From Paenarthrobacter nitroguajacolicus (GTDB lineage Bacteria; Actinomycetota; Actinomycetes; Actinomycetales; Micrococcaceae): a stretch of 64,000 bases of DNA. Below the pieces are notes generated by a model. That model was not told the origin of the DNA. It saw only the letters and a list, made by a program, of their open reading frames with translations, and searched no databases. The stretch's first letter is position 1. Each line of letters begins with the position of its first letter. The position numbers and the translations under genes are program-made. Shown one piece after another: positions 35,202 to 44,533 of this stretch. The stretch covers positions 115,870-179,869 of the forward strand of contig NZ_JAQPPK010000008.1 of assembly GCF_029952445.1 (NCBI RefSeq), given 5' to 3'.

Positions 35202-35852
35202 CTAGTCGGCCAGGATCAGGTAGAGGGCGCGACGGGTTTCGTCGAGCTTCTCGATGGCGGCCCGGCGTTGTTCGTCGGTTGCCGCACCGCGGAACTGGTG
35301 GACTACGCCCATCAGTTTGCCGATGCTTTGGTGGAATTCCTGCATGTTGCCGTCGGCCTCGGTGTTCCAGGCGTTGGTGAGTTCTTCCTCGTGTTCGGCC
35401 ACGTAAGCGCGGCCGTCGTCGGTCAGGGTGAACTCAGTCCGGCGTCCCTCGCCCACGGCGGTGATGAGTTCTTCATCGACCAACTGCTGCAGGGTGGGGT
35501 AGACGGAGCCGGGGCTGGGTCGCCATGCGCCGGAGGTTTTCTCCGCGATGGTCTTGATCAGTCCATAGCCGTTGGACGGAGCTTCGGCGAGCAGCGAGAG
35601 GATGGCCGCGCGGACGTCGCCGCGGTTGCGGCGTGGACCGCCCGGACCAAAACCTCGGGGACCGAATCCGCCAGGGCCAAAACCGCCGGGGCCGAACCCG
35701 GGACCAAAGCCTGGGCCGCGGCCAGGGCCAAAGCCGCCGCCGTGCCCGCCGGGACCACGCCGGCTCTTGCCTCGGTTGAAGCGGCCGTGAGCGTGGGGTC
35801 CTTCGCCGGGTTCCGGGAAGGGGTGTTCTTCGTGATTGTGGATGCTTTTCAT
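35202..35852 (-). CDS. PadR-family regulator with long glycine-rich N-terminal tail
   Basis: A 216-residue protein. Residues 1-75 are a low-complexity His/Gly/Pro/Phe-rich tail with repeated GFGPG units; residues 76-155 are a PadR winged helix (AAILSLLAEAPSNGYGLIKTIAEKTSGAWRPSPGSVYPTLQQL abridged), followed by a C-terminal dimer helix. PadR proteins repress genes for drug efflux or phenolic-acid response and often themselves. The repeated TATCGGyGATA elements upstream (35873-35925) suggest autoregulation. Confidence 0.88.
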   Translation of the reverse strand: MKSIHNHEEHPFPEPGEGPHAHGRFNRGKSRRGPGGHGGGFGPGRGPGFGPGFGPGGFGPGGFGPRGFGPGGPRRNRGDVRAAILSLLAEAPSNGYGLIKTIAEKTSGAWRPSPGSVYPTLQQLVDEELITAVGEGRRTEFTLTDDGRAYVAEHEEELTNAWNTEADGNMQEFHQSIGKLMGVVHQFRGAATDEQRRAAIEKLDETRRALYLILAD

Positions 35853-35872
35853 AACAGCATCGTCCTTTCGAT

Positions 35873-35925
35873 AGATATCACCGAAGGAGTATCGGCGATA
35901 CTTTACGATATATCGGTGAATATCT
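35873..35925. promoter_or_regulatory. Clustered operator-like repeats upstream of padR
   Basis: AGATATCACCGA (35873-35884), the palindrome GTATCGGCGATAC (35889-35901) and TCGGTGAATATCT (35913-35925) share the core TATCGGyGATA. Such dyads are typical PadR binding sites. Confidence 0.6.
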
Positions 35926-35957
35926 AAACGTCAAGGGTTTGTGAGCGAGCGTTTGGT

Positions 35958-36018
35958 GGAAGGGGGTGGGACGTGAGTGAGGGTTGGGGGGGAAGGGGGT
36001 GGGACGTGAGTGAGGGTT
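35958..36018. repeat. Two direct 28-bp repeats
   Basis: The 28-bp G-rich unit at 35958-35985, starting GGAAGGGGGTGGGACGTGAG, recurs exactly at 35991-36018 after five Gs. It is noncoding, in the interval between nadE and padR. Confidence 0.85.
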
Positions 36019-36023
36019 AAAAG

Positions 36024-36071
36024 AACGACGGCGGGTGCGGACTTATCGCTAAGTCCGCACCCGCCGTCGTT
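36024..36071 (-). terminator. Perfect hairpin terminator of nadE
   Basis: A 21-bp perfect stem (36024-36044 with 36051-36071; arms begin AACGACGGCGGGTGCGGAC) follows the nadE stop by 84 bp. On the nadE strand the hairpin runs into TTCTTTTAACCC, consistent with intrinsic termination. Confidence 0.75.
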
Positions 36072-36075
36072 AAAA

Positions 36076-36138
36076 CAACGCGGGGTCACTTGTGGCCCAT
36101 GTTTCACCTGAACATGGGCCGTAAGTGACCCCGCGTTG
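36076..36138. repeat. Second long intergenic palindrome
   Basis: A 28-bp stem with one 2-base mismatch (36076-36103 with 36111-36138; outer arm CAACGCGGGGTCACTT) lies between the nadE stop and the first hairpin. It may be a terminator or a dispersed palindromic repeat. Confidence 0.75.
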
Positions 36139-36154
36139 GTTGAAGGAGGTGCGC

Positions 36155-37003
36155 CTACTTCCACCACGTATCGAAGATCGTCACCGGGACCGTGCGCTTG
36201 TGGCGTGTGCGCAGGAACTTCTGTTCGATGGTCTCGGCAACTCCTTCGGGCACCTCGCGGCCCTCAAGGTAGTCGTCGATCTGGTCGTAGGTGATGCCGA
36301 GCTCGTCCTCATCGGTGCGGCCGGGCTTGTCGTCCAGGAGATCTGCTGTGGGAACCTTCTTCCACAGGCGCTCGGGCGCGCCCAGCTCTGCCAGGACTTG
36401 CCGGTTCTGGCGCTTGTCCAAGCCGAACAGCGGCAGGATGTCCGCACCGCCGTCGCCGTATTTCGTGAAGAAGCCGGTGACGGACTCGGCGCCGTGGTCC
36501 GTGCCGATCACCAGGTAGTTGTGTTCGCCGGCCAAGGCGTACTGCGCGATCATGCGGGCGCGGGCCTTGGTGTTGCCCTTGTGGAAGTCCGAAATTTCGG
36601 CACCGGTGGTCTTGAGGAATTCGTCCTCGAAGCCGTCAACGGCGCGGGAGATGTTGAAGGTCCACTCGGTTTTGGCCCGGATGAAGTCCAGGGCTGCCTG
36701 GGCGTCCTCTTCGTCGTGCTGGACACCGTAGGGGAGCCGGACCGCCACAAAGTTCGCGTCCACGCCGTCGGCTTCCAGTTCCTCAACCGCCAACTGGGCC
36801 AAACGGCCCGCGAGTGTGGAGTCGAGGCCGCCGGAAATTCCCAGCACGAAGCCCTTGGTCCCTGTCGCCTTCAAGTAATCCTTCAGGAAGGCGACCCGCT
36901 TGCGGATCTCCTCCGCAGGATCGATCCGGGGCTGTACGCCCATTTCCTCAATGATCTTTGCTTGGAGTTCGCGCATGTGTTCCACAGTAGTCAGCCCGGA
37001 CAT
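36155..37003 (-). CDS. nadE: NH3-dependent NAD+ synthetase
   Basis: A 282-residue ATP-pyrophosphatase-fold enzyme that amidates nicotinic acid adenine dinucleotide to NAD. The P-loop [10 protein letters not shown] lies at about 57-66, with [26 protein letters not shown] (abridged) and [19 protein letters not shown]. There is no N-terminal glutaminase domain, so it uses free ammonia, and the length matches the short form. It is preceded by the LacI gene on the same strand and followed by two large hairpins. Confidence 0.95.
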   Translation of the reverse strand: MSGLTTVEHMRELQAKIIEEMGVQPRIDPAEEIRKRVAFLKDYLKATGTKGFVLGISGGLDSTLAGRLAQLAVEELEADGVDANFVAVRLPYGVQHDEEDAQAALDFIRAKTEWTFNISRAVDGFEDEFLKTTGAEISDFHKGNTKARARMIAQYALAGEHNYLVIGTDHGAESVTGFFTKYGDGGADILPLFGLDKRQNRQVLAELGAPERLWKKVPTADLLDDKPGRTDEDELGITYDQIDDYLEGREVPEGVAETIEQKFLRTRHKRTVPVTIFDTWWK

Positions 37004-37034
37004 TAAGGCTCAACCATATTGCGTGGCGATTCAG

Positions 37035-38060
37035 TTATTCGGGATGCTGAACCGGTGCCGGGCCTGTTGAGCCGCGCACGGTCAGATGGGTGGGCATGAC
37101 CGCGAGGCGGCGGCTGGATCCGGCGTTTAGTGGGTCCAGCTGGGCCAGGAGCATCGAGACCGCCACCCGTCCGGCCTGCTCGATCGGGGAGGCCATGGTG
37201 GTCAGGGGCGGGTTGCAGAAGTCGGCGCCGAAGATGTCGTCGCAACCCACGATGCTCATGTCTTCCGGGACCCGGATGCCTCGCTCGCGCAGGCGCTGCA
37301 GCATGCCAATGGCCAGGAGGTCGTTGAAGACGATGCAGGCAGTTGCTCCGGTCCGGGCTGCGGCGTCGGCGGCTGCTGCTCCGGACGTTGTTTTGGGAGT
37401 GAAGGGGCCCACCCGGGAGGTTGTCAGTCCGCGATCCCGGCTTTCCTCTTCAAAAGTCTTCCAGCGTTTGGCGTTTGACCAGGACGACGCCGGGCCGCCA
37501 ACGTAACAGATCCTGGTGTGTCCCAAAGACGCCAGATGTTCGAGCGCCTGGACCACAGCGCCAGGGGTATCGATGACCACGGTGGGGGCGTTGGCTGAGG
37601 ACCGGTTGATGGTGACGATTGCCTGCGACGCCGCGGCCTCGAGAATCTGGGTGTCGGTGAGGCGGGATGCGGCAAGGATGAATCCGTCGGCCGTCCGCTG
37701 CATCTTTTGCAGGGTATCGGCCTCCATTTCCGCGGACTCTTCAGTGTCAACCAGCAGCTGCGTGTAGCCGGCTGCTTTGAGCTGGTTCTGGGTGCCCCGG
37801 ATGATGTCGAAATAGAACGGGTTGGTGACGTCGGGGACGAGCAGTGCGATGGCATTTGTGCGGCCCGAGCTGAGTCCGCGGGCTTGCGAGCTCGGCACAT
37901 AGTTGAGCTCGGCCGCCACCTTTTCGATGCGTTCGCGTGTAGCCCTGTTAACGCGGTCGGGGTTGGAAAGTGCCCTGGAGACGGTGGATGTTGCCACCCC
38001 CGCCAACGCGGCGACATCCCGGATGGTGGGTGCGGATCCCCGTGCGTTTGTCTCAGCCAT
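37035..38060 (-). CDS. LacI-family repressor of the adjacent hexuronate/sugar operon
   Basis: A 341-residue protein with the LacI headpiece (TIRDVAALAGVATSTVSRAL, hinge SSQARGLSSGRTNAIALLVP) and a periplasmic-binding-protein-like core. ATG 38060 places the HTH at residue 12; the longer frame has no ribosome site. It is divergent from the ABC transporter operon, whose promoter contains the dyad at 38092-38105. Its inducer is probably the imported uronate or a catabolite. Confidence 0.9.
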   Translation of the reverse strand: MAETNARGSAPTIRDVAALAGVATSTVSRALSNPDRVNRATRERIEKVAAELNYVPSSQARGLSSGRTNAIALLVPDVTNPFYFDIIRGTQNQLKAAGYTQLLVDTEESAEMEADTLQKMQRTADGFILAASRLTDTQILEAAASQAIVTINRSSANAPTVVIDTPGAVVQALEHLASLGHTRICYVGGPASSWSNAKRWKTFEEESRDRGLTTSRVGPFTPKTTSGAAAADAAARTGATACIVFNDLLAIGMLQRLRERGIRVPEDMSIVGCDDIFGADFCNPPLTTMASPIEQAGRVAVSMLLAQLDPLNAGSSRRLAVMPTHLTVRGSTGPAPVQHPE

Positions 38061-38091
38061 AAGAAGATTGCACCATCTCATGGCAACTTTT

Positions 38092-38129
38092 GGCAACCGC
38101 TTGCCGCACCCTTGCCAGCCTCATAGACT
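38092..38129 (+). promoter_or_regulatory. Promoter and LacI-type operator of the hexuronate operon
   Basis: GGCAA-CCGC-TTGCC (38092-38105) is a symmetric dyad. It overlaps TTGCCG (38101-38106), which with a 17-bp spacer and TAGACT (38124-38129) makes a good promoter. A second half-site GGCAAC lies at 38082-38087. Confidence 0.65.
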
Positions 38130-38188
38130 CGATGCCGAAGCCCCTGTGACGTAGAGCACTAACGGGCTGTGTAACCAAGGAGGAAACA

Positions 38189-39550
38189 ATGAGGTTTGCA
38201 CCATCAGCCAAGCTTGCCGCCGTCGCTCTGACTGCTGCCCTGGCACTGACAGCGTGTGGGGGGAGCAGCAGCAACACATCGGCCAGCTCCGGGGGTGCCG
38301 TCGACGGAGCAGGCAAGACACTGAATGTCCTGACCGGCGTCAACAACCAATATCCGGAGGAGCAGAAGAAGTGGCAGAGCGACATCGCCGCCAAGTTCAA
38401 AGCAAAGACCGGCGCGGAGGTGAAGTTCGAGACCTTCGCCTCAGCCAACGATGAACTGACCCGCATCCAAACTTCCGTTGTTTCCGGCCAAGGCCCCGAC
38501 GTCTATACCCTGGGCACCACCTTCACTCCCACGGCCTACGCCACAAAAGCCTTCGTGACACTTTCCGACGACGATTGGAAGAAGGTAGGCGGGAAGGACC
38601 GCTTCAACCCGGCCGCCTTGGGCATCTCGGGTCCTGACTCCGAGCACCAGGCCGGCATCCCGTTTGTCAGCCGCCCATTCGTTATGGCGTACAACAAGGA
38701 CCTCCTGGCCGCCGCAGGCATCGAGAAGCCGGCCACTACGTGGGACGAACTCGCCGAGCAGGCCAAGAAGATGACCAACGCCGGCGCGGGAACCTATGGC
38801 CTGGCAACGGGCTATAAGGACAACTTCGATCCCTGGAAGTTCATCTGGGCCATGTCAGTGCAGGCAGGCAACCCGCTGGTGGACGGCGACAAGCTGAAGA
38901 TGGATGACCCAACTGTCAAGAAGGCCTACGAAACCTACTTCGGCTGGCTCACCAAGGACAAGGTGGTGGATCCGGCAGCGATCGGCTGGAGCAACAGCAA
39001 CGCGGTGGCAGCGTTCGCGTCCGGCAAGGCCGGATACCTGATGATGACCACGTCCAGCTCCATTCCCACCTTGGACAAGTCAGCCATTGCCGGTAAGTAC
39101 GCCTACTCCCTCATGCCCACCACGGCTCCAGGCGAATCTTCCCCCAAGGGCGACGGCGACAAGGCCGCGAGCATCCTTTCGGGCGACAACGTAGTGGTTG
39201 CCGACTACTCCCAGCAGAAGGACCTGGCGTTCGCCTACGTCGAGCTGATTACGTCCAAGGACGAGCAGCTGAACTACCAGAAGATCTTCGGCGAGCTTCC
39301 CGCAAACGCCGAGGCGCTCGCCTCCCTGACCGACCCGAAGCTGCAACCCATCGCCGATGCTGCCGGCAAGTCGAAGGCAACTCCGTTCACCGGTGCCTGG
39401 GGCGACATCCAGCTGGGCCTCCTGAACGTCACCGTCCAGTCCATTCCGGACCTGGCCAAGGGAACCGTTGACGAGAGCGCCCTGGAATCCCGGCTGAAGG
39501 ACGCACAGTCCAAGGGCCAGGCTTCCCTCGACCGGGCTGCGAAGTCCTAG
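38189..39550 (+). CDS. Sugar ABC transporter substrate-binding lipoprotein
   Basis: A 453-residue family 1 solute-binding protein. The lipobox LTAC puts the lipidated Cys at 25. Residues 45-450 form the binding fold (VVSGQGPDVYTLGTTFTPTAY, IPFVSRPFVMAYNKDLLAAAGIEKPATTWDEL abridged). It captures a sugar or uronide outside the cell for the two permeases downstream. AAGGAGGAAA precedes ATG 38189. The operon context (uxaC, fructuronate reductase, mannonate dehydratase) points to glucuronate-containing saccharides. Confidence 0.9.
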   Translation: MRFAPSAKLAAVALTAALALTACGGSSSNTSASSGGAVDGAGKTLNVLTGVNNQYPEEQKKWQSDIAAKFKAKTGAEVKFETFASANDELTRIQTSVVSGQGPDVYTLGTTFTPTAYATKAFVTLSDDDWKKVGGKDRFNPAALGISGPDSEHQAGIPFVSRPFVMAYNKDLLAAAGIEKPATTWDELAEQAKKMTNAGAGTYGLATGYKDNFDPWKFIWAMSVQAGNPLVDGDKLKMDDPTVKKAYETYFGWLTKDKVVDPAAIGWSNSNAVAAFASGKAGYLMMTTSSSIPTLDKSAIAGKYAYSLMPTTAPGESSPKGDGDKAASILSGDNVVVADYSQQKDLAFAYVELITSKDEQLNYQKIFGELPANAEALASLTDPKLQPIADAAGKSKATPFTGAWGDIQLGLLNVTVQSIPDLAKGTVDESALESRLKDAQSKGQASLDRAAKS

Positions 39551-39562
39551 GCAGGGTCTCCC

Positions 39563-40624
39563 ATGTCGACTGATTCCTTCAGGGAAATGAAATCCGTGTC
39601 CGGTCCGGCTGCCCACGGGCAGCTGGCCCGGTCCGGGCCGACAGAACCAGCGCTCGACGCCGGTGCCTCACCGACCGCGGGCACAGGAACCCTCCAGCCG
39701 ACGGGCGGTGGCCGGAAACCTGTCCGCCGCAAGGGCCTGAGTGAGCGGAACCGTCCACTGTGGATGCTGATCCCCGGCGGCATCCTGATGTTCATCATCA
39801 TCGTGGTCCCGCTGTTCCTGGGGATCTACATGTCGGCGCTCAATCTCGACCAGTATTCGCTGCGCAAGTGGGTCAGTGCACCGTTCATAGGTGTCGAAAA
39901 CTTTGTGGAGGCCCTGACCGATTCGCCGCTGCTCCACTCGGTGTGGCTGAGCGTCAGCTATTCGCTGATCGCCATGGTGATCACCCTGCCGTTGGGCATC
40001 GCCGCTGCCGTCGCTACGCAGAATGCCTTCAAAGGCCGCGCGCTGGTCCGCTCGATTTTCCTGATCCCGTACGTTCTTCCATCCTTCGTGGTGGCGACCG
40101 TATGGCGGACCATGTTCCAGCCCGACGGCGTCGTCAACTCGGCCCTGGGTGTGTTCGGCGTGGACGGTGGGTTGTGGCTCAACGGACCGCAAACATACTG
40201 GACGCTGATTTTGGTCCAGATCTGGGCTTCCTGGCCGTTCATCTACCTGCTGGCACTTTCCGGTCTGCAATCCGTGGACCACGAAGTCCATGAAGCTTCG
40301 GCTTTGGACGGCGCGCTGTGGTGGAACAAGCTGCGGTACGTCATCTTCCCGTACCTCAAGGGTCCGCTGTCGCTGGCTTTCCTGATCGGGATGCTGCACC
40401 ACATCAACAACTTCACGCTACCGTTCGTGCTCTTCGGCGTTCCGGCACCGTCCGACGTCGAAGTGCTTCCGATCCTCACCTACGTCACCAGCTTCCAGAG
40501 CTTCCGCTTCGGCCTCAGCGCCGCCATGGCGTTTGTGTCCCTGGTGTTGATCGCCATCCCACTGTTCATCTACCTGCGCGCCGTCAAGCTGGACGACGCC
40601 GAGACGCCGGGAGGCAAGAAGTGA
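39563..40624 (+). CDS. Sugar ABC transporter permease (MalF type)
   Basis: A 353-residue inner-membrane protein. The first 65 residues are a polar cytoplasmic tail; six helices follow, with the ABC-permease EAA loop in HEVHEASALDGALWWNKLRYVIFPYLKGPL (abridged). It forms a heterodimer with the next gene product. No ATP-binding subunit is encoded here, so a shared MsiK-type ATPase is presumably used. Confidence 0.92.
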   Translation: MSTDSFREMKSVSGPAAHGQLARSGPTEPALDAGASPTAGTGTLQPTGGGRKPVRRKGLSERNRPLWMLIPGGILMFIIIVVPLFLGIYMSALNLDQYSLRKWVSAPFIGVENFVEALTDSPLLHSVWLSVSYSLIAMVITLPLGIAAAVATQNAFKGRALVRSIFLIPYVLPSFVVATVWRTMFQPDGVVNSALGVFGVDGGLWLNGPQTYWTLILVQIWASWPFIYLLALSGLQSVDHEVHEASALDGALWWNKLRYVIFPYLKGPLSLAFLIGMLHHINNFTLPFVLFGVPAPSDVEVLPILTYVTSFQSFRFGLSAAMAFVSLVLIAIPLFIYLRAVKLDDAETPGGKK

Positions 40625-41556
40625 GCGCATCAACCACCTCGGTCCGCGGCACGTCCAGCGGGGACAAGACGGGAACCACGTTCCGGCCAGGGTCCAAGCG
40701 GCAGCACGAAGTAACCCGTCTCTTGCCGGGCCCGATGCTGGCGATCATCCTCACCGTGCTCAGCGCGATCGTGCTGATCCCGGTGGCGTACATCTTCCTG
40801 GCCTCAGTGAACTCCGACATCGGGGTTGCCAACGGCGAATTCTGGCCATCCAGCTTCTCCTTGGAGAACTACACCAAGATCTGGTCCAGCGTGGGCCTGG
40901 CGAAGGGCCTCACCAACAGCGTCCTGGTAGCAGGGGCAACAGCGGTGGTTTCAGCCGCGATGTCGATTTCCATTGCCTACGTCCTGGTCCGCTACCAATT
41001 CCGCGGCCGACTCACGATCCTCCGGGGCCTCCTTGCCCTGCAGTCAGTGCCGGGTACCCTGATGGTCCTTCCGGTGTTCGTGCTCTTCTCCTCGGCGGCC
41101 AGCTACCTCGGCATCCAGGTGATCGGCACGCAGTGGGGCCTCTTCATTACCTACCTGACGTTCGCAATGCCCTTCTCCACCTGGGTGATGGTCACCTATC
41201 TCCGCGGCCTTCCGCGTGAATTGGAAGAGGCTGCAAGGATCGACGGCGCCAGCAACCTGGGCGTCCTGGTCCGGATCATCCTGCCGCTCAGCTGGCCCGG
41301 AATCGTGGTCTCGGGAATCTTCGCGTTCCTGCTGGGCTGGAACGACGTCCTGTTTGCCTCGGTGATGACCCGGCCCGAAAGCCAGACCGCAGCCGTAGCA
41401 CTCCAGATCTTCGGAGCTTCCCAGGAGGGTGGAGCCATTCCCCTGTACGGCCAAATGATGGCGGCCTCGCTTGTTTGTGCGGCACCCGTGGTGATTCTCT
41501 ACCTGATTTTCCAACGTTACCTAGTGGGCGGCCTGACCGCCGGAGGAGTTAAGTAG
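40621..41556 (+). CDS. Sugar ABC transporter permease (MalG type)
   Basis: A 311-residue permease with six helices and the EAA loop LPRELEEAARIDGASNLGVLVRIILPLSWPG (abridged). GTG 40621 overlaps the previous stop (GTGA), so it is translationally coupled to its partner. A polar 30-residue N-terminal tail precedes the first helix. Confidence 0.92.
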   Translation: MSASTTSVRGTSSGDKTGTTFRPGSKRQHEVTRLLPGPMLAIILTVLSAIVLIPVAYIFLASVNSDIGVANGEFWPSSFSLENYTKIWSSVGLAKGLTNSVLVAGATAVVSAAMSISIAYVLVRYQFRGRLTILRGLLALQSVPGTLMVLPVFVLFSSAASYLGIQVIGTQWGLFITYLTFAMPFSTWVMVTYLRGLPRELEEAARIDGASNLGVLVRIILPLSWPGIVVSGIFAFLLGWNDVLFASVMTRPESQTAAVALQIFGASQEGGAIPLYGQMMAASLVCAAPVVILYLIFQRYLVGGLTAGGVK

Positions 41557-41558
41557 CA

Positions 41559-42407
41559 ATGACCGGTCAAGCAACAGTACAGTGGACGCTTTCGGGCTTC
41601 GGAGACGAAATCGACGACGATCCTGTTCTCCAGATCGCGGTGCTCCAGGCCCTTGGCGCCAACCACATAGAAGTCCGCAGTGCATGGGGAACCAACATCG
41701 TGGACCTTACGTCCGAACAGTTGGCCGAACTCAAGAAGCTCCTGGACGCCGCCGGCATGGGGGTTTCGGCCATCGCTTCGCCTATCGGCAAAGTGGATGT
41801 CACACTGCCGGTGGAACACGAGGTTGAGCGCCTCCGCCGGGCAGCCAACGCAGCCCAGGTCCTCGGCTCGCGCTACATCCGCATCTTCTCCTTCTACTAC
41901 GGCGAAGGTGTGGCTGTGGAGAGCATCCGGGACGATGTCATCGAGCGGATGCGGGCCTTGGCCGACGTCGCAGAAGAGTCCGGAGTGGTCCTCCTCCACG
42001 AGAACGAGAAAGACATCTTCGGGGACACCCCGGACCGCGTGCTGGACATCATCGAGTCCGTGAATTCACCGGCCCTGAAAGTCGCGTGGGATCCGGCCAA
42101 CTTCGTCCAGGTGGGCGTGAAGCCCTTCGACGAAGGCTACGCCAAACTCCGTCCCCACCTCGAGTACCTGCAGGTCAAGGACGCACGGTTCGCCGACGCC
42201 GTCGTGGTTCCTGCCGGAGAAGGCGACGGCGATCTGCTCCGCACGGTAGAGGCGTTGAAAGCCGACGGCTTCGAAGGATTCGCAAGCCTCGAACCGCATC
42301 TGGCCGGAGCCCATGGCCTGGGCGGCTTTTCCGGGCCGACCGCTTTCGGGATGGCAGCCCGTGCCTTTGCCAAAGTCGTCAACGAAGCAGGAGTGGAAAC
42401 CAAGTGA
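41559..42407 (+). CDS. Sugar phosphate isomerase/epimerase family protein (xylose-isomerase-like TIM barrel)
   Basis: A 282-residue AP-endonuclease-2-type TIM barrel with candidate metal ligands in LLHENEKDIFGDTPDR and VAWDPANFVQVGV, plus SLEPHLAG near the end. It follows the permease by 2 bp. In such clusters it may isomerise or epimerise a keto-sugar together with the oxidoreductase next door. The reaction cannot be named. Confidence 0.85.
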   Translation: MTGQATVQWTLSGFGDEIDDDPVLQIAVLQALGANHIEVRSAWGTNIVDLTSEQLAELKKLLDAAGMGVSAIASPIGKVDVTLPVEHEVERLRRAANAAQVLGSRYIRIFSFYYGEGVAVESIRDDVIERMRALADVAEESGVVLLHENEKDIFGDTPDRVLDIIESVNSPALKVAWDPANFVQVGVKPFDEGYAKLRPHLEYLQVKDARFADAVVVPAGEGDGDLLRTVEALKADGFEGFASLEPHLAGAHGLGGFSGPTAFGMAARAFAKVVNEAGVETK

Positions 42408-43600
42408 GCACCGAAGCCTCCAACCCCATCATCAACGTCGCCATTGCCGGTTGCGGCACCATTGGGCGCACCCACGCGGCATCCGTTGCCGAGATCGCCG
42501 ACCTGCAGGTGACGGCACTGGTGGATGAGATCACCGAAGCGGCAGATGCCCTGGCCCAGCACATCGAAGACCAAGGCGCCGCCCGGCCAGCCACCTTCCG
42601 GAGCCTGGAAGAAGCGTTCGCCGGTGCCGACGTCGATCTTGTCATCATTGCTACCCCCAGCGGCCTGCACATCGAGCAGGCGCTGGCGGTACTGAACGCG
42701 GGCAAGCACGTGGTGATCGAAAAGCCTCTGGACGTGAACCTCAACCGCACCGACGAGATCCTCTCCGCAGCCAAAGCAGCAGAAGAGAAGGGCCTGGTGG
42801 CAAGTGTCATCAGCCAGCACCGCTTCGATCCCGCGTCCATTGTGGTGGACGAAGCCCGCCGCGCCGGCCGCTTTGGCCGGTTGACATCCGCCATCGCGTC
42901 CGTGAGCTGGTACCGCAGCCAGGGCTATTACGACTCCGGGGCCTGGCGTGGCACGTGGGCCATGGACGGCGGCGGTGCAGTGATGAACCAGGGCGTCCAC
43001 ACCGTGGATCTCCTGCTGTGGTTCCTGGGCACACCTGTGGAAATCAGCGCCAAAACGGCCCTTCTGGCGCACACGGGCGTTGAAGTGGAGGACACCGCAG
43101 TAGCTACTGTCACGTTCGAATCCGGGGCCCTCGCCGTACTCCACGCCACCACGGCCGCCTATCCGGGACTCAGCGTCAGGCTGCAGGTCATGGGCAGCCA
43201 GGGATCAGCCGTGATCGACAGCGACAACCTCCAGTTCTTCCACGCTGCGGCCTCGGAGGAAGAGACGCAAAGCGGGCCGATGGGGATGCCCGGTGCCAGC
43301 AACACGGCCGAGGAGGAACTGGCCAGGTTCGCTGATCCGGCACCGCAATCGAATCTGGACCCCACTCTCTATCCTGCCGGGCACATCCGCCAGTACCGCG
43401 ACGTCGTGGACGCCATCCGGAACGGCCGGCGTGCAGGGGTCACCATCGAGGACGCCGTGCGGGCGCTGGCCACCGTGCGGGCGCTGTACGTTTCCGCCAC
43501 GCTCGGCCGCCCCGTCCTCATTGCCGACGTGGTTGCGGGCAAATACAACGACGTTGAGGTGCGAACCGGCAACGGCCACTTCGAGGAGGTCTCCGCATGA
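42404..43600 (+). CDS. Gfo/Idh/MocA-family oxidoreductase
   Basis: A 398-residue NAD(P)-dependent sugar oxidoreductase: the Rossmann motif VAIAGCGTIGRTHAAS at 13-28, HVVIEKPLDVNLNRTDEIL with the catalytic EKP, and the C-terminal sheet domain with GGAVMNQGVHTVDLLLWFLG. GTG 42404 overlaps the previous stop (GTGA). Together with the two TIM-barrel genes it may process a keto- or O-linked sugar before uronate catabolism. Confidence 0.9.
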   Translation: MSTEASNPIINVAIAGCGTIGRTHAASVAEIADLQVTALVDEITEAADALAQHIEDQGAARPATFRSLEEAFAGADVDLVIIATPSGLHIEQALAVLNAGKHVVIEKPLDVNLNRTDEILSAAKAAEEKGLVASVISQHRFDPASIVVDEARRAGRFGRLTSAIASVSWYRSQGYYDSGAWRGTWAMDGGGAVMNQGVHTVDLLLWFLGTPVEISAKTALLAHTGVEVEDTAVATVTFESGALAVLHATTAAYPGLSVRLQVMGSQGSAVIDSDNLQFFHAAASEEETQSGPMGMPGASNTAEEELARFADPAPQSNLDPTLYPAGHIRQYRDVVDAIRNGRRAGVTIEDAVRALATVRALYVSATLGRPVLIADVVAGKYNDVEVRTGNGHFEEVSA

Positions 43601-44529
43601 AATTCTCGGTCTTCACGGCCTCGACGCCGGAATGGACGCCGCAGGAAGCCGCCACCGAACTTGCAGCACAGGGTTGGGACGGCGTCGAATGGCGGGTCAC
43701 TGACCAGGCCGATTCGCCGGAGCCCGGTTTCTGGGCGGGAAACAAGGCCACTTGGCCCATGACCGGTCTTGAGGATTCACTGCCGGAGATCGCCAGGATC
43801 ACCGCGGAGGCAGGCCTGGAATACTCCGGCCTTGGCGGTTACGCCCGCTGCGACAACCACGACGACGTCGAGCGCGTCCTCGCCGCCACGGCCGCCTTGG
43901 GTGCCCGCCAAGTCAGGGTCAACGTCCTGCCGCTGGGCAACTCCACCATGGGAGGCGGCGAGCCGAGCGGCCTGTCCTACCCGGAGTTGTTTGCCGCTAC
44001 CCGCGAACACTACGAGTGGGTAGCCGCACGCGCCGCCCACCACGGAGTCAAAGCACTTGTGGAGCTGCACCACGGGACGGTGACGGCGTCTGCTTCATCG
44101 GCCCGCCGCCTTTTGGAAGGCCTTGATCCCCGGCACGTCGGGGTCATCCATGACCTGGGAAACCTGCTGATCGAAGGCTGGGAATCTCCGTTGCCGGCCC
44201 TTGAATTGCTGGGGCCGTACCTGTCACACATCCATGTGAAGAACGCGCGCTGGGTTCAGGCCACGGAGCGCGACGAGTCCGGAGCCGCAGTGTGGGTCAA
44301 CGAGTGGGCGCCCCTGGCTGAAGGGCAGGGGAGCGTCCTGGCGTACTTCAAAGCCCTGGCACAGGTGGGCTACGACGATTGGGTCACCGTGGAGGACTTC
44401 TCCACGGACGTTCCCCTGGCCGGACGCACCGCCGGAAACCTTCAGTACTTGCGGCGGGTGGCAGTGCTTGCGGGACTGTCAGTTCCTGCCGGTGCCGACC
44501 TCTCCGCCGGTTCCATCCCGAAAGGCTGA
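43597..44529 (+). CDS. Second sugar phosphate isomerase/epimerase family protein
   Basis: A 310-residue TIM barrel of the same superfamily as 41559-42407 but only distantly similar (VKALVELHHGTVTASASSARRLLEGL, VIHDLGNLLIEGWE, YLSHIHVKNARWVQ). The metal-binding Glu/His/Asp pattern is retained. Its start overlaps the oxidoreductase stop by ATGA. Two such enzymes flanking a MocA-type dehydrogenase suggest a multi-step keto-sugar route. Confidence 0.85.
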   Translation: MKFSVFTASTPEWTPQEAATELAAQGWDGVEWRVTDQADSPEPGFWAGNKATWPMTGLEDSLPEIARITAEAGLEYSGLGGYARCDNHDDVERVLAATAALGARQVRVNVLPLGNSTMGGGEPSGLSYPELFAATREHYEWVAARAAHHGVKALVELHHGTVTASASSARRLLEGLDPRHVGVIHDLGNLLIEGWESPLPALELLGPYLSHIHVKNARWVQATERDESGAAVWVNEWAPLAEGQGSVLAYFKALAQVGYDDWVTVEDFSTDVPLAGRTAGNLQYLRRVAVLAGLSVPAGADLSAGSIPKG

Positions 44530-44533
44530 CTCC

